From Parietaria judaica (Eukaryota; Streptophyta; Magnoliopsida; Rosales; Urticaceae), in the NCBI GenBank assembly GCA_954871525.1, contig OX940870.1, positions 11,005,501 through 11,069,500 on the forward strand: a stretch of DNA of 64,000 nt. The letters run 5' to 3'. The translations under genes were made by a program, and so were the position numbers. How positions within the stretch are numbered: the first letter of the stretch is position 1; every line of letters starts with the position of its first letter. Of this stretch, positions 36,872-47,420 are shown piece after piece. A model generated the notes under the pieces. It made no database searches, was not told the origin of the DNA, and saw nothing but the letters and a program-made list of their open reading frames with translations.

Positions 36872-38085
36872 ATTATATTATTCTCATTAAGTGAATATAT
36901 ATAAAATTACAAATTCAGTCAAATATTATTATCGTCTTATATATATATAAAAAAAAAAAGTACATAACAAAACTGAAAGTGAAATCGCAAAATCGTCAAA
37001 TTCAAAGCCTCAAACTATCTTATGTCGACTTTCAATATCCTGGACTATATTGATTAACAGGTTTTAATTGATAATCAGCAAATATTATGTGGTTGACACT
37101 TGAGAGTTGAGACATATTAAAACTAAATTGTAAAACCCAAGGGTCCTATAGAGAGTATATAACTATAAACTTTGGGATTGTATTTTATGAATCAAAGACC
37201 CACCAAAATTGTTCCATAGATAGCTTAAGGACCAGCAAGAATCTAGATGCATAGTCCATTTGTTGAAAAGCTAGGGTTGATAGTTGTCACTCAAAATTAT
37301 AAGTACCACGATAATCTTTGTTTAATTTAGCCCCTTAACCGACCTCAAGGGTCACATAAATTTATATATGTATGATCAAAACAAAACAGATCCGACATTT
37401 CAACTATAAATATGGTACGATGAGCCGACTTTATATCGCAATATATATTATATTTATATATACTCACACATGCACGCACGGGCGTGTATCTCAATTTGTA
37501 GTTAATTTTCTGTAACGTGATGTTCGTTTTTATGTCATTATATTAATTCATTAATGATAGTGTATCATTCAATAAATATAATATATATATATATAAATGT
37601 ATATATATATATATATATTCTTTGAATTTTGGCTTGTAGGGACGTCGGTTATTATTATACTGCTTTTGGGAGATTGTAGCGACAAGGCACAGATGAATTT
37701 CTAGTAGCTTGTCCTTCTTCTTGTTGTTGGTTGTGTTTTTGTTTTTCTTCTTTTCGATCTCATCACTTTTTCTATCTTTTTAACTTCAGTTGAACTTCAT
37801 GGTATGGTAACTTATAACTGATGATAAACTTGTTAGAGGATATCACTGATCAGCTTTAATCAGAACAAAAATAAATAATAGCAAAGAAAAGTGATGTAAT
37901 ATTTAAAAGAAAGAAAGAAAGAGAGAGAGAGTAGTATTACTATATATACTTTTTTTTTTAATACTTGTTAAGTCATATTAATACGGATCAGTGTACGCCA
38001 CATTGCAACGTACAGTTTTTTTTTTTTTTTTTGTCACGATGAAAAATATAGATATCTATACTATAACGGCTAGATTTCCGGATTG

Positions 38086-38087
<2 letters not shown>

Positions 38088-38125
<38 letters not shown>
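38088..38125. repeat. (AT)19 microsatellite
   Basis: Uninterrupted AT run. Confidence 0.95.
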
Positions 38126-38127
<2 letters not shown>

Positions 38128-38328
38128 GGAATTTCGAATAGTTTTTTTTCTTCGATCTTGTTAGTTAATGTTATTTACTACTAAGAAAAGCATCTCATAG
38201 AGGTACCCTAATTACCATCATAAGAAAATTAAAATGTTCGTCAAAAAGTAACCTTAATGTTCTGTTTAAATACCTAACCTATGTTTATATACCTCGAAGT
38301 AGTCATATGTATATATAGAGAGAGGGCT

Positions 38329-38330
<2 letters not shown>

Positions 38331-38366
<36 letters not shown>
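38331..38366. repeat. (AT)18 microsatellite
   Basis: Uninterrupted AT run about 205 bp after the previous one. Confidence 0.95.
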
Positions 38367-38368
<2 letters not shown>

Positions 38369-39099
38369 TGTCTTGAAGCATAAAACTAATCATCTTTCTT
38401 TGCAATTTGCCAACAGTCTATTTTGTTTCTTTGTATTGATCAGTTGTTTTATGATATGGACCACATTGTCATTACCAAATCGTACTTCAGAACCATAAAC
38501 ATGGCAATACACTAACAAAGCTTTTAAACTCCATTGAAAGATCCTGTATTTATTAACTCTAATGTTTCTGGAAATATCCATGTATGATGTGATTACATTC
38601 TATATATACTCTAAGGGAACTTATTTTATTTTTTGGAGGATGGTATAAATTTATATCGAGTCACAACTTGTTACACGGAATTCATATATATGTATGTAAA
38701 ATATACCACTCTGTTTTCATATTTCTCGATCGATGCTTCCATACTCATTGACCATTTTGAGTTTGATTTTTTAAGGGGTATTTGCGGCATAAATATCCAA
38801 TTATATACCAAGAATATCGGTATATGCTCAATCTCTTTTTTTTAGTGGCTATAGTGTCCAAATATCACAAAATAGTACTGATGTTAATTTTGTTATTGTC
38901 GAGATAAAATTTGTTATGTTAGGGTCTAGAGACACACATACGTCTGAGTCTAATAAAAGTGGTGAACAACTAATGTCTTTTGTAGTTCAAGCTTAGACGT
39001 GCACATGTTCCGTTAAAATAAGTGAGAATGTGCCATGGCACTTAGTATAAGATTGGGTATATATGTCGTATATACTTTTCTTTAATATAATTCAAATAA

Positions 39100-39225
39100 G
39101 GGAAATTTGCGGCGAAAATCATCGAAGTCACTAAATTCTTGCAGATAAATCACTAACGTTTATTTTTTGTAGCAAAAATCATTAATGTCATAAGTTATTT
39201 GAATTTTCGCCGCGAATTTTCTTTG
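39100..39225. mobile_element. Short MITE related to 7165-7690
   Basis: The left arm is GAAATTTGCGGCGAAAATC; the right arm, reverse complemented, is GAAAATTCGCGGCGAAAATTC. Between them are 'cttgcagataaatcact' and 'tagcaaaaatcat', phrases shared with the larger element at 7165. No clean target duplication was found. Confidence 0.5.
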
Positions 39226-41566
39226 AAATAAACATAAGTGAAATATCATTATGTGCAATTTGCATATTAAAAAAAAGGAACACCAAGAATTAGAAAGAAA
39301 TCTTGGAAAAATCATTGTAAGATCAAAAAGACTGAGCGAGTGACCAATATATATATATATATGCGTATATATGTATGTAATTTCCATATTCTGTTTTCAA
39401 CTTTATGAATGATGGTGATTCATGAATGGATGTATCTTCATATCTACCCTACACATCAAGCTTTCCCTTAGTTGAAAGTGAATTGGTGAAATAATATATA
39501 AAGTAATAAGATCATAAGCTAAAGAAGTTAGGTCTTCACTCTATATCAAGAAATTGAGCATCAAATATCAGTGTCCAATAAGCCAATATTTAGTATTAGT
39601 ATCTTACTTGATGCTCATCAACTTGATTTCAAGGTCATTTCAATGTATCACTTTTTTCCAAACTTTAAAATTTAAAAAATTATTATTAAAAAAATTTGTG
39701 GTAGTTTGCAACTTGCAAGTAGCATTCTATTATTTAGGTTTCTAATTTCCACTTTCATGTTTGATTTTGTAACCGTTGAAAATTTGCTTGAGGTCTTATA
39801 ATGAAAAACTACTTCTATACATGGTTTTAAATGCCCCGACATGTCTTCGGCGTGCCTTCGGTATGCCCTCTTTTTAGACGCCGCACGCCTTCGGTGTGCC
39901 TGTGAACAACTATAACCTATTAATATGATGTCTTATTTTAATTCTAACTTTACATATATTTTTTATATATTATAAGTATAATTCTTATTTTTATATAAAC
40001 ACACCTATAACTTATCAATACGATGTGTTATTATTTGTGTGATTTTATAGTTATTTATATATTATGGTGATAAATAAGTTATTTTGATTCTATAAAAATA
40101 TTGCCTAAATACTCAAAATAACTTCAAATATTTCGGTCGACATCCGGGCATGCCCGTAAAATAAAAGAAACAAAACGACGTGGAAAACGACAACTAGAAA
40201 CTTGCTTCCATTATAATGTATATATATATAATTATAATATATATATATAATATTATTCTCTTAATGATTTTTTCTATATATATTTATGATATAAGTTTAA
40301 AGTTTAAACAACTTGAAATGACAGAAATTGTCCTCTTCATGGTCATAAAATTAGTTGTAACTTTTTGCTTTTTCAGAAAAATGGCGGTACGAAAACAGTT
40401 AAAAACCGGTGGTGATGGCGTGAAAGAGAGGGTAAAAAAGAATCAGGGGATAAAATATAAATTTTTTATGGTGTGGGATAAAAACAAATATTTAAGAACT
40501 GAATATTGACAGACAGTTATTTATAAATATAAATGTATAAAATATTATTATGGTGTGCACTGCATTGGTTCCAGCTGGAAATAAAATTGGACGGATGTGA
40601 AATTTATTCTCCACCCTTCATTTCTCATCCTCTTCCCCAATAAACTCTTTATCCCAAATTCACTATAAATCTATCCACATCCCAAATAAACATATACATA
40701 ATCGCATTTTTAGGAGATTCCTAAGCTCCGTTTTATATTTTTTTCTGTAATTAATTGACAATAATACTCCTTAGACTTTTTTTTTTTTTTTTTAAAGAGT
40801 ACTCCTTAGACTTTATATATCACTGACTTTGCCCTCAAGCTTTAGTTTCTTCCTTATCATTATTAATGTTTTTTTATTCTATAAGAAAAAAGGTACATAA
40901 TAATATCGCACAAGTAAAAAAAATAACGACTAATTTGTATGCAAGAAAATGCACATAACTTAACTAATAACTTTTTTGACAATTAGTTATCAAAACGAGA
41001 TTATTATAAAACAATCAACGAGTGTGTTATCAAAATATTAATAAAACAAGAATATCAAAATATATCGAATAAATAGTATATTACCTACAAATTAATAATT
41101 TGTGTCATTCCACTATATATTGCTTTTTAAGAAAACTGACAAAATTAATAAATTAATAAAATTTAAAAATCAAACTAAACTTGTTTGACTTAATAATAAT
41201 TCCACTACATACATTTTCAATAGGCCATGAGTTCAAATTTCACGAGAGGCAAATGTGTGCTCCATTTATACATATAAACTTGATCAATAGTATCACTTGT
41301 GAGTTGTAAATCATGATCTTACACTCTAATTGTGCGAGAATGCATTATAATCTTAGTCAATATTATTACTTCAATTACTCTAGTAATTATTTTTATTTTT
41401 ATTTTTTAACCAAAGACATCATCATTTACACCCATCTAGTATAATTATATCCGCCCTTACAATTTAATCTGCATTATTGATATTAGATCTATAAAAAAAA
41501 AAAAAAAAAAAAACCCTACCAAACTAATATTAAATAATTAAATAATTGGTGTGCCTTTTTGGGTTC

Positions 41567-41573
41567 TATAAAT
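41567..41573 (+). promoter_or_regulatory. Putative TATA box of the bZIP gene
   Basis: TATAAAT lies 153 bp upstream of the sucrose-control uORF. Transcription would begin near 41600, placing both uORFs in the leader. Confidence 0.55.
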
Positions 41574-41711
41574 TGAGGCCTGAACTCCGTCTACACCTCC
41601 CTTTCCCCTCTCCAATCCTCTCCTCATCTAATTCCTTCATTTCCGCCATTGTTGCTCTCTCTTCCTCACCTTCAAGCTCTGCTCTTCTTCTTCTTCGTCC
41701 ACCGAACCTAA

Positions 41712-41741
41712 ATGTTTCCGACTTCATGTCTCCAGTTCTGA
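41712..41741 (+). promoter_or_regulatory. Short uORF overlapping the start of the sucrose-control uORF
   Basis: ATG 41712 opens a 9-codon frame ending TGA 41739-41741. It overlaps the first 16 bases of the conserved uORF in another frame. A ribosome that initiates here would bypass ATG 41726, so it could tune how often the conserved peptide is made. Arabidopsis bZIP11 also carries several uORFs, one overlapping the conserved one. Confidence 0.6.
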
Positions 41742-41848
41742 TCGAACTCCTCCGTTTCAAGTTTATGTTCACCTCCTCTTTCCTCGTCCAATCCTTCTCC
41801 GTCGTCTTCCTCTACTGGTTCTACGTCTTCAGCATTCCCAAGCCCTAA
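41726..41848 (+). CDS. Sucrose-control uORF peptide of S1 bZIP (40 aa)
   Basis: ATG 41726 to TAA 41846-41848 encodes 40 residues. Positions 20-36 read LVQSFSVVFLYWFYVFS, the strongly conserved C-terminal core of the sucrose-control peptide. The N-terminus MSPV is also conserved. In Arabidopsis bZIP11 this nascent peptide stalls ribosomes when sucrose is high and represses translation of the main ORF. The usual basic stretch in the middle (Arg-rich, about residues 19-22) is absent here. Four extra residues (IPKP) follow the Ser that normally ends the peptide. The main ORF starts 104 bases downstream. Despite the changes, the core is unmistakable. Confidence 0.93.
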   Translation: MSPVLIELLRFKFMFTSSFLVQSFSVVFLYWFYVFSIPKP

Positions 41849-41952
41849 CATCCCCACACACATATATATAGAATAGGCGTATACGTACTCTATATAGGAT
41901 CAGATCAGAGCTAATTTTAATTTCAGGTAGTTGAGTATTTGAACTTACAACA

Positions 41953-42402
41953 ATGGCCTCGTCGAGCGGGAACTCGTCGTCGCAGGCGGTGAACTCGTCG
42001 GGGTCGGAGGAGGATCTCCTGATGGCGGACGAGCGGAAGCGGAAGCGGATGCAGTCGAACCGCGAGTCGGCGCGGCGCTCGCGCGTGCGCAAGCAGCAGC
42101 GCCTCGACGAGCTGGCCGCGCTGGCCGCGCAGCTGCGGCGCGACAACGCGCAGATCGCCGCCAGCGCGGGCGTGGCCGCGCAGCACCTGGCGGGCGTCGA
42201 GGCCGAGAACGCCGTGCTCCGCGCGCAGATGGCCGAGCTCGCGCAGCGCCTGCAGGCGCTGGGCGACATCGTGGGCTGCATTGGTGACGTCGGCGTTGGG
42301 GTCGGGGTCGGGGCGAGCTTCGCGGCGAACAACGCCGTGAATATGGTGCGCCTCAGCCTCCCCATAATGGCCAACTCCGCCGCGGATATGTTTATGTACT
42401 AA
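41953..42402 (+). CDS. bZIP11: Group S1 bZIP transcription factor (bZIP11-like)
   Basis: A single-exon protein of 149 residues, the usual size and structure for group S1. The basic region spans about residues 28-50, with N36-(x7)-R44 in NRESARRSR, which contacts ACGT-core DNA. The leucine zipper runs from about 51 to 105 in an Ala-rich helix. Residues 111-120 are a short Gly-Val repeat. The C-terminus (ANSAADMFMY) resembles the MASSDALMY-type end of bZIP11/bZIP2/bZIP44. S1 factors pair with group C bZIPs and adjust amino-acid and sugar metabolism under low energy. The sucrose-control uORF upstream supports the subgroup. The coding sequence is very GC-rich within AT-rich flanks. I cannot decide between bZIP11, bZIP2 and bZIP44 orthology. 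Confidence 0.93.
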   Translation: MASSSGNSSSQAVNSSGSEEDLLMADERKRKRMQSNRESARRSRVRKQQRLDELAALAAQLRRDNAQIAASAGVAAQHLAGVEAENAVLRAQMAELAQRLQALGDIVGCIGDVGVGVGVGASFAANNAVNMVRLSLPIMANSAADMFMY

Positions 42403-43520
42403 TTAATTATAGAATAAAAGTAATAATAATAATAATAATAATAATAAAAGTGAAATTAACTAGGCATATAATCATGATCAGAAATTCATAATCATGTTTT
42501 GATTATATCTAGAATTATTATATGGCATGAAACGGGTCACACTATTTTTGTCTTTATTGTTATTGTTTGTTCGTGGCCATGAATGAGCGGAGAGGAAAGG
42601 AACAGGGTGTTTTTGTAAAATATAATAATGTTTGGGTAATTATTATACATGTTGAAAATGAGAGGTTTTATGGGGAGGGACCGGGAAAATGGATTATTTT
42701 GGAATGTAAAGATGATGGTGGGTGATTTTGGTCTAATGATATAATTATTATGTGGTACCAACTTTTGTGAAATTTTGTTTTTTTGCCCCACTTTTTTCAT
42801 TATTGTTATTAATGAGCTTTTGACCCGTTTTTGAGTATGAAAGCCAAGCCATCATCACTCTCTACTATAATGTCCGAATATTCCAAATAATAATATTTTG
42901 TGCAAATAAATCGACACGAGATCATTGGTCGTTTTGTTGTTTACCTAAAATGAGAAAAGAGATTTATTCTCTATGCCAAAAAGAAAAATGAAAAGCATGT
43001 GTTCATGTTAGCTGTATCCACTTTATTATTTGCTTCTCTAAATATTATTAGAAAACAAAAATCATATGCCTCAGAGCAACTTGATTTTATGTTAAATAGA
43101 AGAAATACATTCTGATGCTAATTAATAAAGGAATATTAAATGCACCTTTTTTGGCTAAACAATTTAGAAAGGCGAACAAAGTAATTAGCGGTGGAAAAAG
43201 ACCAAGCCAGAATCTTTTTATTTTACAAATCATATATGAATATAGAATAATAATAATAATAGTCAATTATATATACGACACAACAAGAGCATCGGAACAT
43301 ATTATAGACAGTATAAATAAATATTTAATGTCACCGGGCATGATAAGTTAAAATATAAACACCAATTGTGATGGAATGGAAGAAAGACAATATTAGACAG
43401 GAATATTAATAATTTACCATCTTCATATCTCATTATCTCCTAAGCTTTGAAAACTGTGCCAAGTTTTCATATCACCCTTCGGTTCAATGAACCTGGATTA
43501 TCAATCTTGCCCATCTGCTA
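42403..43520. other. bZIP 3' region and intergenic DNA
   Basis: A (TAA)n run at 42421-42447 lies in the expected 3' UTR. The rest is AT-rich with no recognised gene. Confidence 0.5.
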
Positions 43521-43529
43521 AAAAAATTT

Positions 43530-44415
43530 GGGATAATAGCGGCAAAAGTGGCCAAAGTTAGGCCAAGTGTGCAAATAAGTGGCCAAACCGATTTAATATC
43601 GGCATAAGTAGCCAAAGTTTACCAAACCGTGGACAGTACAAATTCCATCCATTTCATGTCAACACCGTTAGTCCCGGCTCTAACTAACAATGAGGCCAAA
43701 ATTATTAACGAGATTATCACTTTTTTTACAAAGTTTTTAAAACACTACCCATTTTGGTACATTTTAATACACAAAATGAGTAATATTTTTAAAAATATAT
43801 TGTGGCTAAATGGGTATTTCCTTAAACAAAATTTCGGGTCTCTAACAATTAAATATATCTCAATAAAATAATATTACAAAGTCTCGATTTTAGCCTCGAC
43901 TCTAACTAACAATGTTAGGCCAACATTATTAACGGAATTTTTATTTTGTACAAACGTATTAAAACATACATATTTTAGTTCATTTTAATACACACAATGA
44001 GTAATTAAAAAAAAAACTTGTGGCTAAATGGGTATTTTTGCTTATGGCAATATTTTTATATTTATTAGAGAAGTTTTTTGTGCTATTGATGTTGATATAT
44101 TGTTTTTATTGTTCATGTAACATTTTTGAAGTTCATATAGTGTTCTTGATATTCATATATTATTTTTAATGTTGATTTTAGTATTAGTCTTCTTGATGTT
44201 CATATCATGTTTTCATATATTGACCTAAAATCTCAAACCAATTGAAAAAATAACGATTTTAGCGCTGACGTGGCTAACGGCGTTGACATGAAATGGATGA
44301 AATTTGTACTGTCCACGGTTTGGTAAACTTTGGCTACTTATGCCGATATTAAATCGGTTTGGCCACTTATTTGCACACTTGGCCTAACTTTGGCCACTTT
44401 TGCCGCTATTATCCC
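43530..44415. mobile_element. Mutator-like non-autonomous element with 142-bp TIRs
   Basis: TIRs at 43530-43671 and 44274-44415 start GGGATAATAGCGGCAAAAGT and differ at only about two positions. A perfect 9-bp target duplication AAAAAATTT flanks it (43521-43529 and 44416-44424). Long TIRs and a 9-bp duplication are typical of Mutator. The interior contains a diverged duplication (from about 43678 and about 43900) and no transposase. Confidence 0.93.
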
Positions 44416-44424
44416 AAAAAATTT

Positions 44425-44975
44425 AAATTCACATAAAAATACGAGAATTGCCTGTATTGTGTCAAGAAAATAGTAAAGAAAGAATGGTCACTTCAAATTC
44501 CAAATTAAGGAACTAGTCAGTTTTTTAAATTAATCATAAAAAATATTTTCACTAATATATTGGCCAGTTTTTTAAATTAATCATAAAAATATTTATAGTG
44601 TATACTGTATATTTATATATCATTGCTTCAATTTTACGTATGCGTTGTTTGCTTATCAATTTGAAACCTAAATATTCGATAGGTGAAAGACGAAATGAAA
44701 AGATCATGTGATCTTTTTATACACCTACAAACTTGTTTTACGTTGCGAAAATAGAATTATTGGATCACACACATCAATTTCAAGGGTGTGCTAGCAAAAA
44801 TCAGAATTATGCTATCATGGTCTAAGAAAAAGAAGGGAACAGTTCCACCCACCCACACTACTACACAAAATTACTATCTTTTCAAATATAGTTAAAGGAA
44901 CTAATAGCATATTTCAACTTTGAATGAATTGCACAACATGGTATTACAAATGATTGCCTTGTGTAATTATAGATA
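44425..44975. other. AT-rich intergenic DNA
   Basis: Nothing recognised apart from a short repeated phrase 'ttttttaaattaatcataaaaa' at about 44520 and 44570. Confidence 0.5.
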
Positions 44976-45232
44976 GGGAAACTTCAGTTTGTATGCCCGG
45001 ACAGCATGTGTTTTTAAAAAAGTACCCAAATTTGTTAAACTACAAAACTATGTCCCAAAAGTGTTTATGTATACATTAATAGTTTTTGGAGCATACTTTA
45101 AAGTGTTCAAAAGTGTTTAAAACTGTTTATGTAAAGACAAAAAGTGTGTTGGGGGCATAGTTTTGTAATTTAACAAACTCGGGTACTTTTTCGAAAACAC
45201 ATGTTCTACCAGGCATACAAACTGAAGTTTCC
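44976..45232. mobile_element. Foldback MITE sharing TIRs with the adjacent 13-kb element
   Basis: About 257 bp. The left arm is GGGAAACTTCAGTTTGTATG; the right arm, reverse complemented, is GGAAACTTCAGTTTGTATGC. Pairing continues through 'catgtgttttnnaaaaagtaccc' and 'acaaaactatg' for about 85 bp. The TIR template matches that of the large element starting 5 bp downstream. I could not assign a clean target duplication. Confidence 0.85.
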
Positions 45233-45237
45233 ATATA

Positions 45238-45361
45238 GGGGAACTTCAATAAGTATGCCGGGTGAAGTAAGTTTGAACGAAAAAATACCCAAATTTAATA
45301 AATTTCAAAACTATTCCCGAAATCAATTTAAACACATGCCTTGGGTTAACTTAACCCAGCT
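45238..45361 (+). repeat. Left TIR of the 13.3-kb element
   Basis: GGGGAACTTCAATAAGTATG, then 'gaacgaaaaaatacccaaattt', ending near 'gttaacttaacccagctct'. It is homologous over about 120 bp to the reverse complement of 58438-58567. Confidence 0.85.
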
Positions 45362-45755
45362 CTCTCACTCTCCCCTCACTCTCTTCTCTTCCTCTCTGCC
45401 TCACCCAGCGAGCTCGAATGCAACTTCTCCTCTCTCTTCCTCTCTCTTCGCCGCTGACCGTCTTCGTCTCTTCGCCGCCGATCAAATGCAACCCAGACTC
45501 CTCCTCGCCGCCGCCGGCAACTTCTCCTTCCTCCAGACTCTCGGAGCTCCCTTCCAAACTCTCGGAGACCAAGCTTCGCATCGTCTCTGCAAGTGCAAAC
45601 CCAGGAGCTCCCTTCCAAACCCATCTCTCTTCTCGCCTTTCCTTCACGCCAGAAACCAAGAGTTTCAGAAATCTAGGGCAACGCCTTTCCATATCTTCAT
45701 GTACTTATTATGCATAAAGATTTGATTTTTCAGTTTGTTCGATTTCGATTTTCAG

Positions 45756-45833
45756 GCGCTGGCGCTGAGGAAGAAGGTGGAGATCGAGTACCGCAACGAC
45801 GATTTCTCCGACGCCGATGCGCTTCTTTCTCAG
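45756..45833 (+). pseudogene. Captured exon of unidentified gene
   Basis: A 26-codon open exon begins ALALRKKVEIEYRNDDFSDA and ends at LLSQ. It is flanked by a splice acceptor (TTTTCAG) and donor (CAG|GTAAGA). I do not recognise the parent gene. The GC-rich, splice-bounded form in a transposon suggests capture of host exon sequence. It could splice to the RPL17 fragment downstream. Confidence 0.6.
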
Positions 45834-46325
45834 GTAAGATTCGTTGATCGAAGCAAGAACATCTCAAACTGATTGAATTAGAAGGTGTCAGCCATGAAAT
45901 TTGGCTTTGCAGAGCTTGAATAGCAAGCAATTCCAAGTTTTAGATTTAGTTTTATTTTACAGTTTTGCAAGGGTATATCTGTCAGGGTGATGCGTTCTTG
46001 GGCATGAACCGATTCGATTGTGCTAAGAACGCCCCGTCATATTCTAACGGGTTCAAGTGGGTTCTGCGATTTTGGTTTTGTTTCCCGTTATTGATTTGGT
46101 TCTGAGACAAAAAGCAGTGGCTTTTTGCCTTTTGTGAATTGGCCTCTCGTAAACATCAGGAATATCGGTTGTGCATTGTCCTTGGGTGAATCTCTGTTTT
46201 GATATTTGTGGCTGATGGTTCAGTAAATAATGCTCTATTTTTTCAGCTTTGTATTCATGTTATCAGTATGAAAAGTAAAGGAAATGTACTTATGTTGATG
46301 CTTCTCTGTTTGCTTTTTATTGCAG

Positions 46326-46403
46326 AACACAAAGGAGACCGCCTTTGCTATTAGGAAGCTTCCTTTGATCAAGGCCAAGAGATATTTGGAGGATGTCCTT
46401 GCC
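46326..46403 (+). pseudogene. Captured fragment of ribosomal protein RPL17 (uL22)
   Basis: A splice-acceptor-like TTGCAG precedes 26 codons starting [14 protein letters not shown] and ending [11 protein letters not shown]. This is the conserved '[25 protein letters not shown]' block of plant 60S protein L17. The frame runs into an unrelated sequence at 46404, so it is a fragment and cannot make a ribosomal protein. Confidence 0.85.
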
Positions 46404-46405
46404 GT

Positions 46406-46492
46406 GGGGATTTAATTAGTGCCCAGAAGCTGTTCGATGAAATGAATAACATAAACGTCATGTCGTGGACGAGCTTGATTTGCGGTTATTAG
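46406..46492 (+). pseudogene. Captured fragment of a PPR protein gene
   Basis: In a different frame from the RPL17 fragment, 28 codons read [13 protein letters not shown] and NVMSWTSLICGY before TAG 46490-46492. This is a characteristic pentatricopeptide motif (S- or L-type repeat of a PLS protein). Direct fusion to the RPL17 piece shows joined pieces from two host genes. Confidence 0.85.
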
Positions 46493-46800
46493 GTTAGGGT
46501 TTGATTTCGGGTATTAGCTTAGGGTTTGATTGGGGATCTTCCGAATGAATTGAAGGACATACACGTGGGGCTGCCCTAAAAAATTGTAAGAGCGGGACGT
46601 TCGTAAAAGAAATCGAAAAAGAAAGGCGGAAGACCGTGGCCATAACCGTGCATCATGCAAGGCTCGTGCATTGGTGTGATGTTTCTTTTTTATTTTTAGA
46701 AAGTGTTAAAACTTTGATATTCGTATGCTTTTTATTTGTGCGAAGCTACTATATTTTATGACATTAGTATGGTTGTTTCCATGTTTCTTTTTATTTGTCT
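46493..46800. other. Spacer between gene fragments and satellite
   Basis: 46546-46676 is GC-richer and has an open stretch (CKSGTFVKEIEKERRKTVAI) that looks like captured coding sequence, but I cannot name its source. The remainder is T-rich. Confidence 0.4.
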
Positions 46801-47420
46801 AAGGCTTTTTTTTAAAGTTTGAAAGATTAAATTTATTTCATGTTTTTTGTTGAATAAATATGGTTAATAAACTGTTGTCCCCCAACACTAAAACTGTATA
46901 AATAGATTTCCAAATTGTGTGCCTAAATTATATCCCGTAAAATTGTATAGGAAAAATTGTACACCCTTAAGGAGAAAACTGTTGAAGTGGATATTAAAAT
47001 TGTACATTTTCTTAAAAAGTTTGAAAGATTAAATTTATTTCATGTTTTTTGGTGAATAAATAAGGTTATTAAACTGTTGTCCCCCAAGACCAAAACTGTG
47101 TAAATGGATTTCCAAACTGTGTGCCTAATTTATATCCCGTAAAATTGTATAGGAAAAACTGTACACCCTGAAGGAGAAAACTATTGAAGTGGATTTTAAA
47201 ACTGTACATTTTTTTTAAAAGTTTGAAAGATTAAATTTATTTCATGTTTTTTGTTGAATAAATAGGGTTAATAAACTGTTGTCCCCCAAGACCAAAACTG
47301 TGTAAATGGATTTCCAAACTGTGTGCCTAATTTATATCCCGTAAAATTGTATAGGAAAAACTGTACACCCTGAAGGAGAAAACTGTTGAAGTGGATTTTA
47401 AAACTGTACATTTTTTTTTA
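46801..47420. repeat. Diverged 202-bp satellite variants at the array's left edge
   Basis: The phrase GTTGTCCCCCAAGACCAAAA or a close variant recurs at 46874, 47076 and 47278, a 202-bp period. The units share the 'aaactgt' motif layout with the main array but differ in many positions ('cccgtaaaattgtatagg' in place of 'acgcaaaattgtatacg'). Confidence 0.85.

Larger units (their letters stand above)
36877..41566. other. AT-rich intergenic DNA with microsatellites and a small MITE
   Basis: No gene was recognised. AT runs occur at about 37577-37617, 38088-38125 and 38331-38366, and poly-T at about 38017-38032. A short TIR element lies at 39100-39225. Open frames at 38633-38845, 39554-39745 and 40216-40509 show no domain. 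Confidence 0.5.

Noticed and set aside
39820..40160. Possible TIR element with 'atgccccgacatgtcttcggc' and 'gacatccgggcatgcccg'
   Set aside because: The arms match only in short blocks and no target duplication could be found.
41546..41725. N-terminal extension of the sucrose-control uORF (open from ATG 41546)
   Set aside because: The ATG at 41546 precedes the putative TATA box at 41567, and the conserved peptide begins MSPV at 41726, so the longer frame is unlikely to be transcribed from its start.
46546..46680. Open stretch CKSGTFVKEIEKERRKTVAI considered as a histone-like fragment
   Set aside because: Only the 'RRKTV' phrase resembles histone H4 and the context does not match. The parent gene is left unnamed.
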